DNA of 64,000 nt from Pseudomonas sp. BGr12 (GCF_030272895.1 NZ_JALRNF010000006.1:62001-126000), one strand, 5' to 3'; shown: positions 28,475 to 39,337, numbered from the stretch's first letter. Numbers and translations are program-made. The notes: generated from the letters alone by a model not told the origin.

Positions 28475-28490
28475 CTGTCTATAGATACAG
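28475..28490. promoter_or_regulatory. LexA (SOS) box upstream of uvrB
   Basis: CTGTCTATAGATACAG fits the LexA consensus CTGT-N8-ACAG perfectly, and the flanks (TA before, TT after) extend it. It is centred about 41 bp before the uvrB ATG, overlapping the likely promoter region. Confidence 0.8.
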
Positions 28491-28523
28491 TTGCCTGCAG
28501 CCGCGATAACACAGAGGTCCGTC

Positions 28524-30539
<2,016 letters not shown>

Positions 30540-30546
30540 GGACGCC

Positions 30547-30601
30547 ATCGCGGGGCAAGCCCGCTCCCACAAAGCCGGTGGGAGCGGGCTTGCCCCGCGA
30601 T
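30547..30601. repeat. Paired REP palindrome
   Basis: Two facing REP cores with only a short spacer (AAAGCCG), so the whole 55 bp can form one long hairpin. It lies between the converging uvrB and efflux pump genes and probably ends both transcripts, since no other terminator is seen there. Confidence 0.92.
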
Positions 30602-30614
30602 TCAGACGCCGCCG

Positions 30615-32165
30615 TCAGTGGGCCTCTCCCGCCTTCAACCCCTGCGGCAATGTCCGCGTCATCAACACCGCCACCATGCTGATCGCCAAACCGATGCCGA
30701 CAAAATGGAAGGCATCGTTGTAGGCCATGATCATTGCCTGCTGATGGGTAATCTCGCTCAGTTTGCCCAGTGCCGCAGCGTCGCTGCCCAGCCTTTCAGC
30801 CAGCTGCGCCAGGCGCTCGGCGACCTGCGGGTTGCTCGGCACCAGCGACTCGCGCAGGTAGTCGAAGTACACCTTGGTGCGCGCATCCAGCAAGGTCGCC
30901 AGCAAGGCGATGCCGATGGCGCCGCCCAGGTTGCGCAGGATGTTGAACAGGCTCGACGCCGAGCCCGCATCCTGGGGCAGGATATAGGCCGTGGCGATCA
31001 GCGAGATGGTCACCATGATCATCGGCTGGCCGAGGGCGCGGATGATCTGGATCTGGTTGAACTGCTCGCCGGCGAAGTCCGGGTTGAGCACCCCGGAGCT
31101 GAAGCTGGCCAGGCCGAACAGGCCAAAGCCCAGGGTGCAGAGGATCTTCGGCGAAATCACCTTCATCAGCTGCGGCACCATCGGAATCAGGAACAGCTGG
31201 GGAATCCCCATCCACATGATCACTTCGCCGATCTGCAGGGCGTTGTAGTTCTGGATCTGCGCCAGGTACAGCGGCAGCAGGTAGATCGATCCATAGAGGC
31301 CAACCCCCATCCCCAGGCTGGCAATGCTCGACAGGCCGAAGTTGCGGTTGCCGAGAATGCGCAGGTTGATCAGCGGATTGGGCTTGGAGTACTGCACGAT
31401 CACGAAGGTGATCAGGCTCAGCAGGGCGATGCTGCCCAGGCCGACGATCAGGCTCGATTCCAGCCAGTCCTTGCGGTGGCCCTCTTCGAGAAACACCTGC
31501 AGGCAACCCAGGCCCACGCCCAGGGTGACGATGCCGGCGTAGTCGGTGCTTTTCAGCAGTTCCCAGTGCGCCTCTTTCTTCTCCAGGCCATACATCAGGC
31601 CGCCGATCATCAACAGGCCCGGCGGGATGTTGATGTAGAAGATGTATTCCCAGCCCCAGTTCTCGGTGAGCCAGCCGCCCAGGGTCGGGCCAATGGACGG
31701 CGCGAAGGTGGCGGTCATGGCGAACATCGCCATGCCCTTGGCGCGGTGATGCTCGGGCAGCTTGATCAGGGTCAGGGTGAAGGCCAGCGGAATCAGCGCG
31801 CCGCCGGTGAAGCCCTGCAGGGCGCGAAAGACGATCATGCTCTCCAGGTTCCAGGCCATGGAACACAGCAGCGAGGAGGCCAGGAAACCCAGCGACACCC
31901 ACACGGCCAGGCGCCGGGCCGAGAGCAACTGCACCAGCCAGGCGGTCAGCGGGATCATGATGATCTCGGCCACCAGGTACGAAGTGGAGATCCACGAGCC
32001 TTCCTCCAGGGTCGCCGACAGGGCGCCCTGGATGTCCTTGAGCGAGGAGTTGGTGATCTGGATATCCAGCACGGCCATGAAGGCGCCGAGCATCACACTC
32101 ATTACTGCGATCCAGTCGCGCCGGCTGGGTTCGCCGACGGGACGGATCAACGCATCACCGGCCAT
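30615..32165 (-). CDS. emrB: DHA2-family multidrug MFS transporter (EmrB type)
   Basis: A 516-residue inner-membrane drug:proton antiporter with 14 hydrophobic segments, as expected for DHA2 transporters. Motif D1/A near the start reads VMSVMLGAFMAVLDIQITNSSL, the classic LDxTVVNVAL-like motif. Later blocks are GGALIPLAFTLTL and FAPSIGPTLGGWLTENWGWEYIFYINIPPGL. The preceding gene encodes the matching periplasmic adaptor and overlaps it by 11 nt. No outer-membrane factor is adjacent, so the pump must use one encoded elsewhere. The substrate is unknown. Confidence 0.92.
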   Translation of the reverse strand: MAGDALIRPVGEPSRRDWIAVMSVMLGAFMAVLDIQITNSSLKDIQGALSATLEEGSWISTSYLVAEIIMIPLTAWLVQLLSARRLAVWVSLGFLASSLLCSMAWNLESMIVFRALQGFTGGALIPLAFTLTLIKLPEHHRAKGMAMFAMTATFAPSIGPTLGGWLTENWGWEYIFYINIPPGLLMIGGLMYGLEKKEAHWELLKSTDYAGIVTLGVGLGCLQVFLEEGHRKDWLESSLIVGLGSIALLSLITFVIVQYSKPNPLINLRILGNRNFGLSSIASLGMGVGLYGSIYLLPLYLAQIQNYNALQIGEVIMWMGIPQLFLIPMVPQLMKVISPKILCTLGFGLFGLASFSSGVLNPDFAGEQFNQIQIIRALGQPMIMVTISLIATAYILPQDAGSASSLFNILRNLGGAIGIALLATLLDARTKVYFDYLRESLVPSNPQVAERLAQLAERLGSDAAALGKLSEITHQQAMIMAYNDAFHFVGIGLAISMVAVLMTRTLPQGLKAGEAH

Positions 32166-33204
32166 TGTCGGTGTGGTTCCGGATGTCGACGATGGCGGTG
32201 ACCGACATGCCCGGGCGGATCCTGCCGCGCAGCGGGTTGTCGGCCGCGAAGGTCAGCTTGACCGGAATGCGCTGTACCACCTTGGTGAAGTTGCCGGTGG
32301 CGTTGTCCGGCGGCAGCAGGCTGAACTGCGCGCCGGAGGCGGCGAACAGGCTGTCGATCCGGGCCTGGATCGGTGTGTCGGGGTAGCTGTCGAACAACAG
32401 TTCGGCCATTTGCCCAGGCTGCATATGGCCGATCTGGGTTTCCTTGAAGTTGGCCTGGACCCAGATGTCCTCATCCGGAACGATCGACAACAGGTAGGTG
32501 CCGGCCTGGACCACCTGACCATTGCGCGCGGCACGCTGGCCGATCATGCCGCTGATCGGGGCGCGGATTTCGCTGCGGGTCAGGTTCAGCTCGGCCTGGG
32601 CCAGTTCGGCGCGGGCGTTGGCAATCTGCGCATCCAGGCGCTTGAGCTCGGCGGACAGGGCATTGACCTGCTGGCGCTGGCCCTGCAGGTCGGCCTGGGC
32701 TTTGCTGACTTGTGAGCGGGCAACGTTGTTTTCCGCCGCCAGGGTGGTGACCCGTTCTTCCGATACGAAGCCCGGCTTGCGCAGGGCCTGGGCGCGGTTC
32801 AGGTCCAGTTCCCAGCGTCCCAGGGTGGCCTGGTTGGCGGCGACCTGGGCCTTGCCGGCGGCAATCAGGCTCGATTGCTGGGTCAGGCGGCTTTCGGCCT
32901 GCTGGTGTTCGGCCTCGCGGGTGGCCAGGGCGGCGCGGGCGCGCTCCACGGCCAGGCGGAAATCATCCGGCTCCAGGCGAACCAGCAGGTCACCCTTGGC
33001 GACATGCTGGTTGTCCTGGACCAGGACTTCATCGACACGGGCACCGAGCTGGCTGGAAATCCGCGTGATTTCGCCCTGCACATAAGCATTGTCGGTGCTT
33101 TCGTAGAAGCGACCCTTGATGTACCAGTGGGCGAGAAAGGCGAGGGCGACGAGCGCAACCAGGGTCATGAAAACCAGCAGGCGGCGTTTGAGTTGAGCAG
33201 GCAT
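32155..33204 (-). CDS. emrA: HlyD-family efflux adaptor (EmrA type)
   Basis: Periplasmic membrane-fusion protein that links an EmrB-type pump to an outer-membrane channel. The start is placed at [12 protein letters not shown] (33204); an ATG three codons earlier and one at 33261 are alternatives. A membrane helix near residues 8-28 is followed by [25 protein letters not shown], the biotinyl-lipoyl half motif. A long coiled coil follows, then [25 protein letters not shown] (second half) and a beta-barrel. The MFS pump gene begins inside its 3' end. Confidence 0.92.
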   Translation of the reverse strand: MPAQLKRRLLVFMTLVALVALAFLAHWYIKGRFYESTDNAYVQGEITRISSQLGARVDEVLVQDNQHVAKGDLLVRLEPDDFRLAVERARAALATREAEHQQAESRLTQQSSLIAAGKAQVAANQATLGRWELDLNRAQALRKPGFVSEERVTTLAAENNVARSQVSKAQADLQGQRQQVNALSAELKRLDAQIANARAELAQAELNLTRSEIRAPISGMIGQRAARNGQVVQAGTYLLSIVPDEDIWVQANFKETQIGHMQPGQMAELLFDSYPDTPIQARIDSLFAASGAQFSLLPPDNATGNFTKVVQRIPVKLTFAADNPLRGRIRPGMSVTAIVDIRNHTDNGR

Positions 33205-33348
33205 GAGTACCATCGTTCCAAAAATGTAAGCAAATTTAACAATGTTTGGATCCAGGCTCACAAGTGCCGATCGCGCCCATTGCTGGAGCCCGATGCCCGC
33301 TCCCTGTTAACATCCAGCCTTTGTTTCATCTCTAGTTCGAGACTGTCC

Positions 33349-34830
33349 ATGACCACCGTTCGCACGCGTATCGCGCCTTCGCCTACTGGCGATCCCCACG
33401 TCGGCACCGCTTATATCGCCCTGTTCAACTACTGCTTCGCCAAGCAGCACGGCGGCGAATTCATCCTGCGTATCGAAGATACCGACCAGCTGCGTTCGAC
33501 CCGCGAGTCCGAGCAGCAGATTTTCGACGCCCTGCGCTGGCTCGGCATCGAATGGAGCGAAGGTCCGGATGTCGGCGGCCCGCACGGCCCGTACCGGCAG
33601 AGCGAGCGGGGCGATATCTACAAGCAGTACGCCCAGCAACTGGTCGACCTGGGCCACGCCTTCCCGTGCTTCTGCACCGCCGAAGAGCTGGACCAGATGC
33701 GCGCCGAGCAGATGGCCCGCGGCGAAACCCCGCGCTACGACGGCCGCGCCTTGCTGCTCTCGCCTGAAGAAGTACAGCGCCGCCTGGCCGCTGGCGAGCC
33801 GCATGTGATCCGCATGAAGGTGCCGAGCGAAGGCGTCTGCGTGGTGCCGGACATGCTGCGTGGCGAAGTCGAGATCCCGTGGGACCGCATGGACATGCAG
33901 GTGCTGATGAAGACCGACGGCCTGCCGACCTACTTCCTGGCCAACGTGGTCGACGACCACTTGATGGGCATCACCCATGTGCTGCGTGGCGAGGAGTGGC
34001 TGCCGTCGGCTCCCAAGCTGATCAAGCTCTACGAATACTTCGGCTGGGAACAGCCGCAACTGTGCTACATGCCGCTGCTGCGCAACCCGGACAAGAGCAA
34101 GCTGTCCAAGCGCAAGAACCCGACCTCGGTGACCTTCTACGAGCGCATGGGCTTCATGCCCGAGGCGATGCTCAACTACCTGGGCCGCATGGGCTGGTCG
34201 ATGCCGGACGAGCGCGAGAAGTTCTCCCTGGCCGAGATGGTCGAGCACTTCGACCTGTCGCGAGTGTCCCTGGGCGGGCCGATCTTCGACATCGAGAAGC
34301 TGTCGTGGCTCAACGGCCAGTGGCTGCGTGACCTGCCGGTGGAAGAATTCGCCGCACGCCTGCAGAAGTGGGCGTTCAACAGCGACTACATGATGAAGAT
34401 CGCGCCGCACGTGCAGGGCAGGGTAGAGACCTTCAGCCAGGTCGCACCGCTGGGCGGCTTCTTCTTCGAAGGCGCGCTGAAGCTCGATGCCAAGCTGTTC
34501 GAGAGCAAGAAATTGTCGGGCGACCAGGTTCGCCAGGTGATCCAGTTGATCCTGTGGAAGCTCGAAAGCCTGCGCCAGTGGGAAAAAGAGCGGATCACCG
34601 GCTGCATCCAGGCCGTTGTCGAGGCGCTGGAGCTGAAGCTGCGTGATGCCATGCCGCTGATGTTCGCCGCCATCACCGGCCAGGCCAGCTCGGTATCGGT
34701 GCTCGATGCCATGGAAATCCTCGGCCCGGACCTGACCCGTTACCGCCTGCGCCAGGCCCTGGACCTGCTCGGTGGTGTGTCGAAGAAAGAAAACAAGGAG
34801 TGGGAGAAGCTGTTGGGCACTATCGCCTGA
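33349..34830 (+). CDS. gltX: Glutamyl-tRNA synthetase
   Basis: Charges tRNA-Glu. It has 493 residues from the ATG at 33349 ([25 protein letters not shown]). The class I HIGH motif appears as the PHVGT variant in [14 protein letters not shown], and the KMSKS loop as KLSKRKNP. The conserved LRIEDTD motif is intact. An upstream open frame of 158 codons is not part of the protein. The gene lies close to two tRNA-Glu genes (35254 and 35503), its substrate tRNA. Confidence 0.97.
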   Translation: MTTVRTRIAPSPTGDPHVGTAYIALFNYCFAKQHGGEFILRIEDTDQLRSTRESEQQIFDALRWLGIEWSEGPDVGGPHGPYRQSERGDIYKQYAQQLVDLGHAFPCFCTAEELDQMRAEQMARGETPRYDGRALLLSPEEVQRRLAAGEPHVIRMKVPSEGVCVVPDMLRGEVEIPWDRMDMQVLMKTDGLPTYFLANVVDDHLMGITHVLRGEEWLPSAPKLIKLYEYFGWEQPQLCYMPLLRNPDKSKLSKRKNPTSVTFYERMGFMPEAMLNYLGRMGWSMPDEREKFSLAEMVEHFDLSRVSLGGPIFDIEKLSWLNGQWLRDLPVEEFAARLQKWAFNSDYMMKIAPHVQGRVETFSQVAPLGGFFFEGALKLDAKLFESKKLSGDQVRQVIQLILWKLESLRQWEKERITGCIQAVVEALELKLRDAMPLMFAAITGQASSVSVLDAMEILGPDLTRYRLRQALDLLGGVSKKENKEWEKLLGTIA

Positions 34831-34851
34831 CCTTTTTTCAATGTTGTACCC

Positions 34852-34900
34852 ATCGCGGGGCAAGCCCGCTCCTACGGTAGGAGCGGGCTTGTCCCGCGAT
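34852..34900. repeat. Paired REP palindrome
   Basis: Two facing REP cores almost abutting (spacer of a few bases), one with TTGCCCC and the other with TTGTCCC in the core. It lies 22 nt after gltX and probably acts as the transcript end. Confidence 0.9.
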
Positions 34901-34992
34901 GCGTTTTAGCGGTCGCGCCCAATAAAACCGGGCGTTCCAAGGTAAGTGTTTGTTATCTCGGAAAAAAAATTCAAAAAAAGTCGAAAATAAAT

Positions 34993-35021
34993 TTGACAGG
35001 TGTGCGATCCGATCTTAATAT
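34993..35021 (+). promoter_or_regulatory. Strong promoter of the tRNA-Ala/Glu cluster
   Basis: Consensus TTGACA, a 17 bp spacer and TAATAT, preceded by an A-rich stretch (34960-34992) resembling an UP element. A GC-rich discriminator (GCGCCCCG) follows, as in promoters under ppGpp control. Confidence 0.85.
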
Positions 35022-35098
35022 GCGCCCCGTCCACAGCGATGAACGAAAACGAAACGCGAAGCACCCAGCCAAGCGAATCAAGTTCAAAGCGACATTGT

Positions 35099-35174
35099 GG
35101 GGCTATAGCTCAGCTGGGAGAGCGCCTGCATGGCATGCAGGAGGTCAGCGGTTCGATCCCGCTTAGCTCCACCA
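35099..35174 (+). tRNA. tRNA-Ala(GGC), copy 1
   Basis: 76 nt with encoded CCA. Acceptor GGGGCTA/TAGCTCC (one G-T pair), anticodon loop ATGGCAT giving GGC, T arm GGTTCGATCC. Identical to the second copy at 35383. Confidence 0.97.
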
Positions 35175-35253
35175 AATTCCGATCTGGAGTTGGTAGTATC
35201 AACTTCAGAGTCAACCGGGCTCCAGCGACCGGGTTGGCAAGGTAAGAAGGTTC

Positions 35254-35329
35254 GTCCCCTTCGTCTAGTGGCCTAGGACACCGCCCTTTCACGGCGGTAA
35301 CAGGGGTTCGAGTCCCCTAGGGGACGCCA
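35254..35329 (+). tRNA. tRNA-Glu(TTC), copy 1
   Basis: 76 nt with encoded CCA. It begins GTCCCCTTCGTCTAG, has anticodon loop CTTTCAC (TTC), and ends AGGGGAC-G-CCA. Identical to the copy at 35503. Confidence 0.97.
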
Positions 35330-35382
35330 GTTTCACACAAGCGACATCGAAAGAGGTCGCTGGGCCGCGAGGCTAGAAATCT

Positions 35383-35458
35383 GGGGCTATAGCTCAGCTG
35401 GGAGAGCGCCTGCATGGCATGCAGGAGGTCAGCGGTTCGATCCCGCTTAGCTCCACCA
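35383..35458 (+). tRNA. tRNA-Ala(GGC), copy 2
   Basis: Exact repeat of 35099-35174, followed by a second tRNA-Glu. The spacers between genes differ, so only the tRNA sequences are conserved between the two cassettes. Confidence 0.97.
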
Positions 35459-35502
35459 ATTTTGCCAGGATTCGTGAAAACGGATCTGCACGAAGGTTAC
35501 AA

Positions 35503-35578
35503 GTCCCCTTCGTCTAGTGGCCTAGGACACCGCCCTTTCACGGCGGTAACAGGGGTTCGAGTCCCCTAGGGGACGCCA
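35503..35578 (+). tRNA. tRNA-Glu(TTC), copy 2
   Basis: Exact repeat of 35254-35329. Last gene of the four-tRNA transcript, followed by a terminator 23 nt downstream. Confidence 0.97.
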
Positions 35579-35600
35579 CTTTACCCACTTTGTGGGATTT

Positions 35601-35639
35601 CAAGGCTCATTCGATTATTGAATGAGCCTTTTGTTTTTT
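35601..35639 (+). terminator. Terminator of the tRNA-Ala/Glu cluster
   Basis: Perfect stem AAGGCTCATTC / GAATGAGCCTT with a short AT-rich loop, followed by TTGTTTTTT. Confidence 0.92.
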
Positions 35640-35702
35640 CCGCGAAAAAAACTTCCTTCCTCTTCCTTATGCACCCCCACGACAAATGGCGGGCGATAGT
35701 GC

Positions 35703-35745
35703 TTGCAGAAAAATATTATGAGAATAATATTGTGAGCATAATATT
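35703..35745 (+). promoter_or_regulatory. Promoter and palindromic operator of the TetR-hydrolase operon
   Basis: AATATTATG (35712-35720) and CATAATATT (35737-35745) form a perfect 9 bp inverted repeat around 16 bp. A probable promoter, TTGCAG at 35703 and TAATAT at 35725 (16 bp apart), lies within it. The regulator gene begins 13 bp after the palindrome. This is the layout expected for autorepression by the adjacent TetR protein. Confidence 0.7.
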
Positions 35746-35757
35746 TGGAGGCAGGTC

Positions 35758-36297
35758 ATGAACGACAAGAAGGCGAAAACCCGCGAACGGATTCTCGAGG
35801 CAGCCCGCAGTGCATTGATCCAGCACGGCCCCGCCGAACCCAGCGTCAACCAGGTGATGGGCGCTGCCGGGCTGACGGTCGGGGGCTTCTATGCGCATTT
35901 CGACAGCAAGGACGCGCTGATGCTGGAAGCCTTCCGCCAGTTGCTTGCCGAGCGTCGAGCCCTGCTCGCCGAAGTCGACCCGAACATGAGCGGCGAGGAG
36001 CGCCGTGGCCTGGTCGCCGCTTTCTACCTGTCGCGCAAGCACCGTGACGCCACCGAACATGCCTGCCCGTTGCCCACCTCCCTGGTGGAGATGGCGCGCC
36101 TGCCAGATGCCTTCCGCGAAGTCCTGGCCGAACACATCGAACTGATGATGGCCAACATGGCCGACAGCCCCGAAGACGCCGACAAGGTCCTGGCCGACCT
36201 GGCCCTGATGGTCGGTGGCATTGCCCTGGCCCGTGCCCTGGGCACTGATGAATTGTCTGACCGCATCCTGCGTGCCGCCAAGTCGGCGGTTGTCTGA
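35758..36297 (+). CDS. TetR/AcrR-family regulator
   Basis: A 179-residue regulator. The helix-turn-helix is PSVNQVMGAAGLTVGGFYAHF around residues 30-50, the GGFYAHF form typical of the NemR/AcrR-like subgroup. C-terminal residues around ATEHACPLPTSL include a cysteine, which in NemR-type sensors reacts with electrophiles; whether this one does is unknown. GGAGG is 7 nt before the ATG. It is followed after 27 nt by an alpha/beta hydrolase gene, its probable target together with its own promoter. Confidence 0.88.
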   Translation: MNDKKAKTRERILEAARSALIQHGPAEPSVNQVMGAAGLTVGGFYAHFDSKDALMLEAFRQLLAERRALLAEVDPNMSGEERRGLVAAFYLSRKHRDATEHACPLPTSLVEMARLPDAFREVLAEHIELMMANMADSPEDADKVLADLALMVGGIALARALGTDELSDRILRAAKSAVV

Positions 36298-36324
36298 ACC
36301 TGCGCCATCCACCGGAGCGAAGCG

Positions 36325-37158
36325 ATGAATACCTTGAGCTGGATTCGTAGCGTCAACGGCACCCTCGGACACCTGGTACCGGAGCATGTGGCCAGCAAGA
36401 TGCGCCGGGCGTTCATGACGCCGCGCAACCTGCCGCCGCGGGACTGGGAGTTGCCGCTGCTGGCCCGCGCCGAACGTATTACCTTGCGCTTCGGCCTCTC
36501 GGCCTTGCGCTGGGGTCAGGGGCCAACGGTATTGCTGATGCACGGTTGGGAAGGGCGCCCGACCCAGTTCGCCCACCTGATCGATACCCTGGTGCGTTCC
36601 GGCTACACCGCCGTGGCCCTGGAAGGGCCCGCCCATGGTCATTCCCCGGGTAATCAGGCGCATGTCGTGCTGTTCGCCCGGGCCTTGCTGGAGGCTGCTG
36701 CCGAATTGCCGGCGCTGCGGGCGGTGATCGGTCACTCGATGGGCGGTTCTGCGGTCATGCTGGCCCTGCAGTGGGGGTTGCGCGCCGAGGCGGCGGTGAG
36801 TATTGCCGCGCCGGCGCAACTGCTGGGGGTGCTGCGTGGCTTCGCCCGCCGGCTGGGCATGCCGGCGCGGGCGCGAGCAGCCTTCGTGCGCCAGGTCGAG
36901 CGGGATGTCGGGATGCCGATTGCGCGCCTTGATGTGAAAGGCTATCAACTGGATATTCCTGCACTGGTCGTGCATGCCGAGGATGACGGCCTGGTGCCGT
37001 CCAGCGAGGCGCTGGCCATTCACGAGGCCTGGTTCGACAGTCGCCTGTTGCTGCTGCCCGAAGGGGGGCATCAGCGTGTGCTGTCCGACCCGCAACTGAT
37101 CGAAGGCGTGCAGGCGCTGCTCGCGCCCAGGCACGCCAGCGAGCGGCAATCGGCCTGA
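36325..37158 (+). CDS. Alpha/beta hydrolase
   Basis: A 277-residue alpha/beta-hydrolase. The oxyanion loop is LMHGWEGRPTQF, the nucleophile elbow is IGHSMGGSAVML (Ser near residue 139), the acid is in VVHAEDDGLVP, and the histidine in LPEGGHQRVL, so the triad is complete. There is no signal peptide. It is the second gene after the TetR regulator. The substrate cannot be told; an esterase or lipase-like detoxification role is a guess from the regulator context. Confidence 0.88.
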   Translation: MNTLSWIRSVNGTLGHLVPEHVASKMRRAFMTPRNLPPRDWELPLLARAERITLRFGLSALRWGQGPTVLLMHGWEGRPTQFAHLIDTLVRSGYTAVALEGPAHGHSPGNQAHVVLFARALLEAAAELPALRAVIGHSMGGSAVMLALQWGLRAEAAVSIAAPAQLLGVLRGFARRLGMPARARAAFVRQVERDVGMPIARLDVKGYQLDIPALVVHAEDDGLVPSSEALAIHEAWFDSRLLLLPEGGHQRVLSDPQLIEGVQALLAPRHASERQSA

Positions 37159-37202
37159 GCATCCGGTACACTCTGCCCGTTCATCAGAGAACTGGAGCGG
37201 GC

Positions 37203-37643
37203 ATGAGTTGGGATCTGGCAACACCGTTCACCATCGACCTGCGCGTCGGTGCCGAAGACATCGATGGCCTCGGCCACGCCAATAACGCGGTCTACGTCAC
37301 CTGGCTGGAGCGCTGTGCCTGGCGCCACTCCCAGCGCCTGGGCCTGGACCTGGCCGAGTATCGGCGCCTGGACCGGGCCATGGCCGTGGTTCGTCACGAA
37401 ATCGACTACCTGGCCTCGGCCTATGAAGACGATGAGTTGCAACTGGCGACCTGGATAGTCGACTGGGATCAACGCCTGAAAATGACCCGGCGCTTCCAGC
37501 TGGTGCGTCCCAGCGACGGCACCACCTTGCTGCGCGCGCAGACCACTTTCGTGTGTATCGAGTTATCCACAGGTCGGCCCAAGCGCATGCCCAGCGAGTT
37601 CATCGAAGGTTATGGTGCGGCGCTGATGGCCGGAGCGCTGTAG
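37203..37643 (+). CDS. Acyl-CoA thioesterase (4HBT/YbgC type)
   Basis: A 146-residue hot-dog-fold thioesterase. The block [32 protein letters not shown] contains the aspartate and NN pair of the 4-hydroxybenzoyl-CoA thioesterase group. Such enzymes hydrolyse acyl-CoA thioesters in the cytoplasm. It starts 44 nt after the hydrolase gene and may share its transcript. The acyl substrate is unknown. Confidence 0.87.
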   Translation: MSWDLATPFTIDLRVGAEDIDGLGHANNAVYVTWLERCAWRHSQRLGLDLAEYRRLDRAMAVVRHEIDYLASAYEDDELQLATWIVDWDQRLKMTRRFQLVRPSDGTTLLRAQTTFVCIELSTGRPKRMPSEFIEGYGAALMAGAL

Positions 37644-37692
37644 GCCGCGGATTTTGCTAGACTGCCGGCCTTTTTCAGCCGAGATGCCACCC

Positions 37693-38652
37693 ATGCAAAT
37701 TGCCCTGGCCCCGATGGAGGGGCTGGTCGACAACATCCTCCGTGACGTACTGACCCAGGTGGGCGGCATCGACTGGTGCGTCACCGAGTTCATTCGTGTC
37801 TGCGACCGGCTGCTGCCAGCCGCTACCTTCGCCAAGCTGGCGCCGGAGCTGGATCAGGGCGCCGCGACCACGGCCGGGGTGCCCTTGCGTGTGCAATTGC
37901 TCGGCTCCGACCCGGTGTGCCTGGCCGAAAACGCGGTGCTGGCCTGCGAGCTGGGCGCGCCGGTGATCGACCTCAATTTCGGCTGCCCGGCCAAGACCGT
38001 CAACAAGTCCCGCGGCGGTGCGGTGTTGCTCAAGGAGCCGGAGCTGCTCCATGCCATCCTGCGTGAAGTGCGCCGTGCCGTGCCTGCGCACATTCCGGTT
38101 ACCGCCAAGATGCGCCTGGGCTTCGACAGCCCCGATGTGGCGCTGGACTGCGCCCGTGCCCTGGCCGAAGGCGGCGCCGAGCAACTGGTGGTGCATGCGC
38201 GGACCAAGGTCGAGGGCTACAAGCCACCGGCCCACTGGGAGTGGGTGGCGCGGGTACAGGACGTGGTCAAGGTGCCGGTGTACGCCAACGGTGAAGTCTG
38301 GACCTTCGAAGACTGGCAGCGCTGCCGTGAAGTCAGCGGCGTCGAGGACATCATGCTCGGCCGCGGCCTGGTTTCGCGCCCGGACCTGGCCCGGCAGATC
38401 GCCGCTGCCCGCGACGGCGTCGAGTTCGTACCCATGGACTGGCACGGCCTGTTGCCGCTGATCCGCGACTTCTGGGGCCAGGCGGTGGCGCAGATGACCC
38501 CGCGCCAGGCACCGGGACGCTTGAAGCAGTGGGTGGCGATGCTGACCCGTACCTACCCTGAGGCTGTGGAACTGTTCGCCGAACTGCGCCGGGAAACCGA
38601 TTGCGATCGGGTTGGCCAGTTGATCGGCATGCCGGTCAGCCAGGCGGCGTGA
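37693..38652 (+). CDS. dusC: tRNA-dihydrouridine(16) synthase DusC
   Basis: FMN-dependent enzyme that reduces U16 in the D-loop of tRNA. It has 319 residues from the ATG at 37693 ([20 protein letters not shown]). The FMN-binding region opens with LAPMEG, and the catalytic cysteine is in [21 protein letters not shown]. Then come [26 protein letters not shown] and [12 protein letters not shown]. The C-terminal extension after residue 250 fits DusC rather than DusA or DusB. Confidence 0.93.
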   Translation: MQIALAPMEGLVDNILRDVLTQVGGIDWCVTEFIRVCDRLLPAATFAKLAPELDQGAATTAGVPLRVQLLGSDPVCLAENAVLACELGAPVIDLNFGCPAKTVNKSRGGAVLLKEPELLHAILREVRRAVPAHIPVTAKMRLGFDSPDVALDCARALAEGGAEQLVVHARTKVEGYKPPAHWEWVARVQDVVKVPVYANGEVWTFEDWQRCREVSGVEDIMLGRGLVSRPDLARQIAAARDGVEFVPMDWHGLLPLIRDFWGQAVAQMTPRQAPGRLKQWVAMLTRTYPEAVELFAELRRETDCDRVGQLIGMPVSQAA

Positions 38653-38669
38653 AAATTTTCGTCGGGTTG

Positions 38670-38697
38670 CTTGAAAAGCCGGCGAGGGTCCTTATCT
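38670..38697 (+). promoter_or_regulatory. Sigma32 heat-shock promoter
   Basis: CTTGAAA at 38670-38676 and CTTATCT at 38691-38697 with 14 bp between them, matching the RpoH consensus CTTGAAA-N(11-16)-CCCATNT well. Transcription would start near 38704, giving a leader of about 60 nt for the small heat-shock gene. Confidence 0.78.
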
Positions 38698-38704
38698 AAG
38701 GAGT

Positions 38705-38765
38705 ACGCGATGCCGAAGTCGGGTCGCGCTACTACACAACCTCGCTGATTTTCAGGAGATGTACC
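38705..38765 (+). promoter_or_regulatory. ROSE-type RNA thermometer
   Basis: The leader folds into two hairpins: CGCGA/TCGCG near 38706-38728, and a second at 38741-38758. In the second, CUC and CUGA pair with UCAG and GAG, hiding the Shine-Dalgarno AGGAG, and one G (38744) is left bulged opposite it. A U(U/C)GCU element (UCGCU) with a bulged G is the hallmark of ROSE elements, and short ROSE-like thermometers are known for ibpA of Pseudomonas. Melting at high temperature would free the ribosome-binding site. Confidence 0.82.
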
Positions 38766-39212
38766 ATGACTACTGCTTTTTCTCTGGCTCCACTGTTCCG
38801 TCATTCCGTAGGCTTCGACCGTTTCAATGACCTGTTCGAATCCGCGGCGCGTAATGAGGCGGGTAGCAGCTACCCTCCCTACAACGTTGAAAAACATGGC
38901 GATGACCACTATCGAATCGTCGTTGCTGCAGCCGGTTTCCAGGAGCAGGATCTGGACCTGCAAGTGGAAAAGGGCGTGCTGACCGTCACCGGCGGCAAGC
39001 GTGACAGCAGCGGCGAAAGCGTCACCTACCTGCACCAGGGCATTGCCCAGCGGGCGTTCAAGTTGTCCTTCCGCCTGGCCGACCACATCGAGGTCAAGGC
39101 CGCGGGCCTGGCCAACGGCCTGCTCAGCATCGACCTGCTGCGCATCGTCCCGGAAGAGGCCAAGGCCAAGCGCATCCCGATCAACGGCGATAGCAAGCCT
39201 GCGCTGAACTGA
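38766..39212 (+). CDS. ibpA: Small heat-shock protein (IbpA family)
   Basis: A 148-residue Hsp20 chaperone that holds unfolding proteins for later refolding. The N-terminus (FSLAPLFRHSVGFDRFNDLF) matches the IbpA/IbpB group. The alpha-crystallin domain runs from about residue 40 (YPPYNVEKHGDDHYRIVVAAAGF) to the AxGLxNGLL-like motif AAGLANGLLSIDL. The C-terminal anchor motif is present as KRIPI (IxI-like). Control by sigma32 and a thermometer leader is seen directly upstream. Confidence 0.96.
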   Translation: MTTAFSLAPLFRHSVGFDRFNDLFESAARNEAGSSYPPYNVEKHGDDHYRIVVAAAGFQEQDLDLQVEKGVLTVTGGKRDSSGESVTYLHQGIAQRAFKLSFRLADHIEVKAAGLANGLLSIDLLRIVPEEAKAKRIPINGDSKPALN

Positions 39213-39227
39213 GTGATGTGATGCACA

Positions 39228-39254
39228 AGAGGGCACCTTCGGGTGCCCTTTTTA
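39228..39254 (+). terminator. Terminator after ibpA
   Basis: Stem AGGGCACC / GGTGCCCT with a TTCG tetraloop-like turn, followed by TTTTTAT. Confidence 0.92.
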
Positions 39255-39264
39255 TTGGGCGCGT

Positions 39265-39334
39265 GTAGGAGCGGGCTTGCCCCGCGATACGGTGCAACTG
39301 GCAGACGGCAATCGCGGGGCAAGCCCGCTCCTAC
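39265..39334. repeat. Paired REP palindrome
   Basis: GTAGGAGCGGGCTTGCCCCG and its facing copy, separated by about 26 bp, between converging ibpA and the PAS-GGDEF-EAL gene. It ends only a few bases from the latter's stop codon. Confidence 0.92.
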
Positions 39335-39337
39335 AGG

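Noticed and set aside
32875..33348. Long N-terminal extension of gltX
   Set aside because: The first 158 codons are antisense to the adaptor gene, and GltX homologues begin at [14 protein letters not shown].
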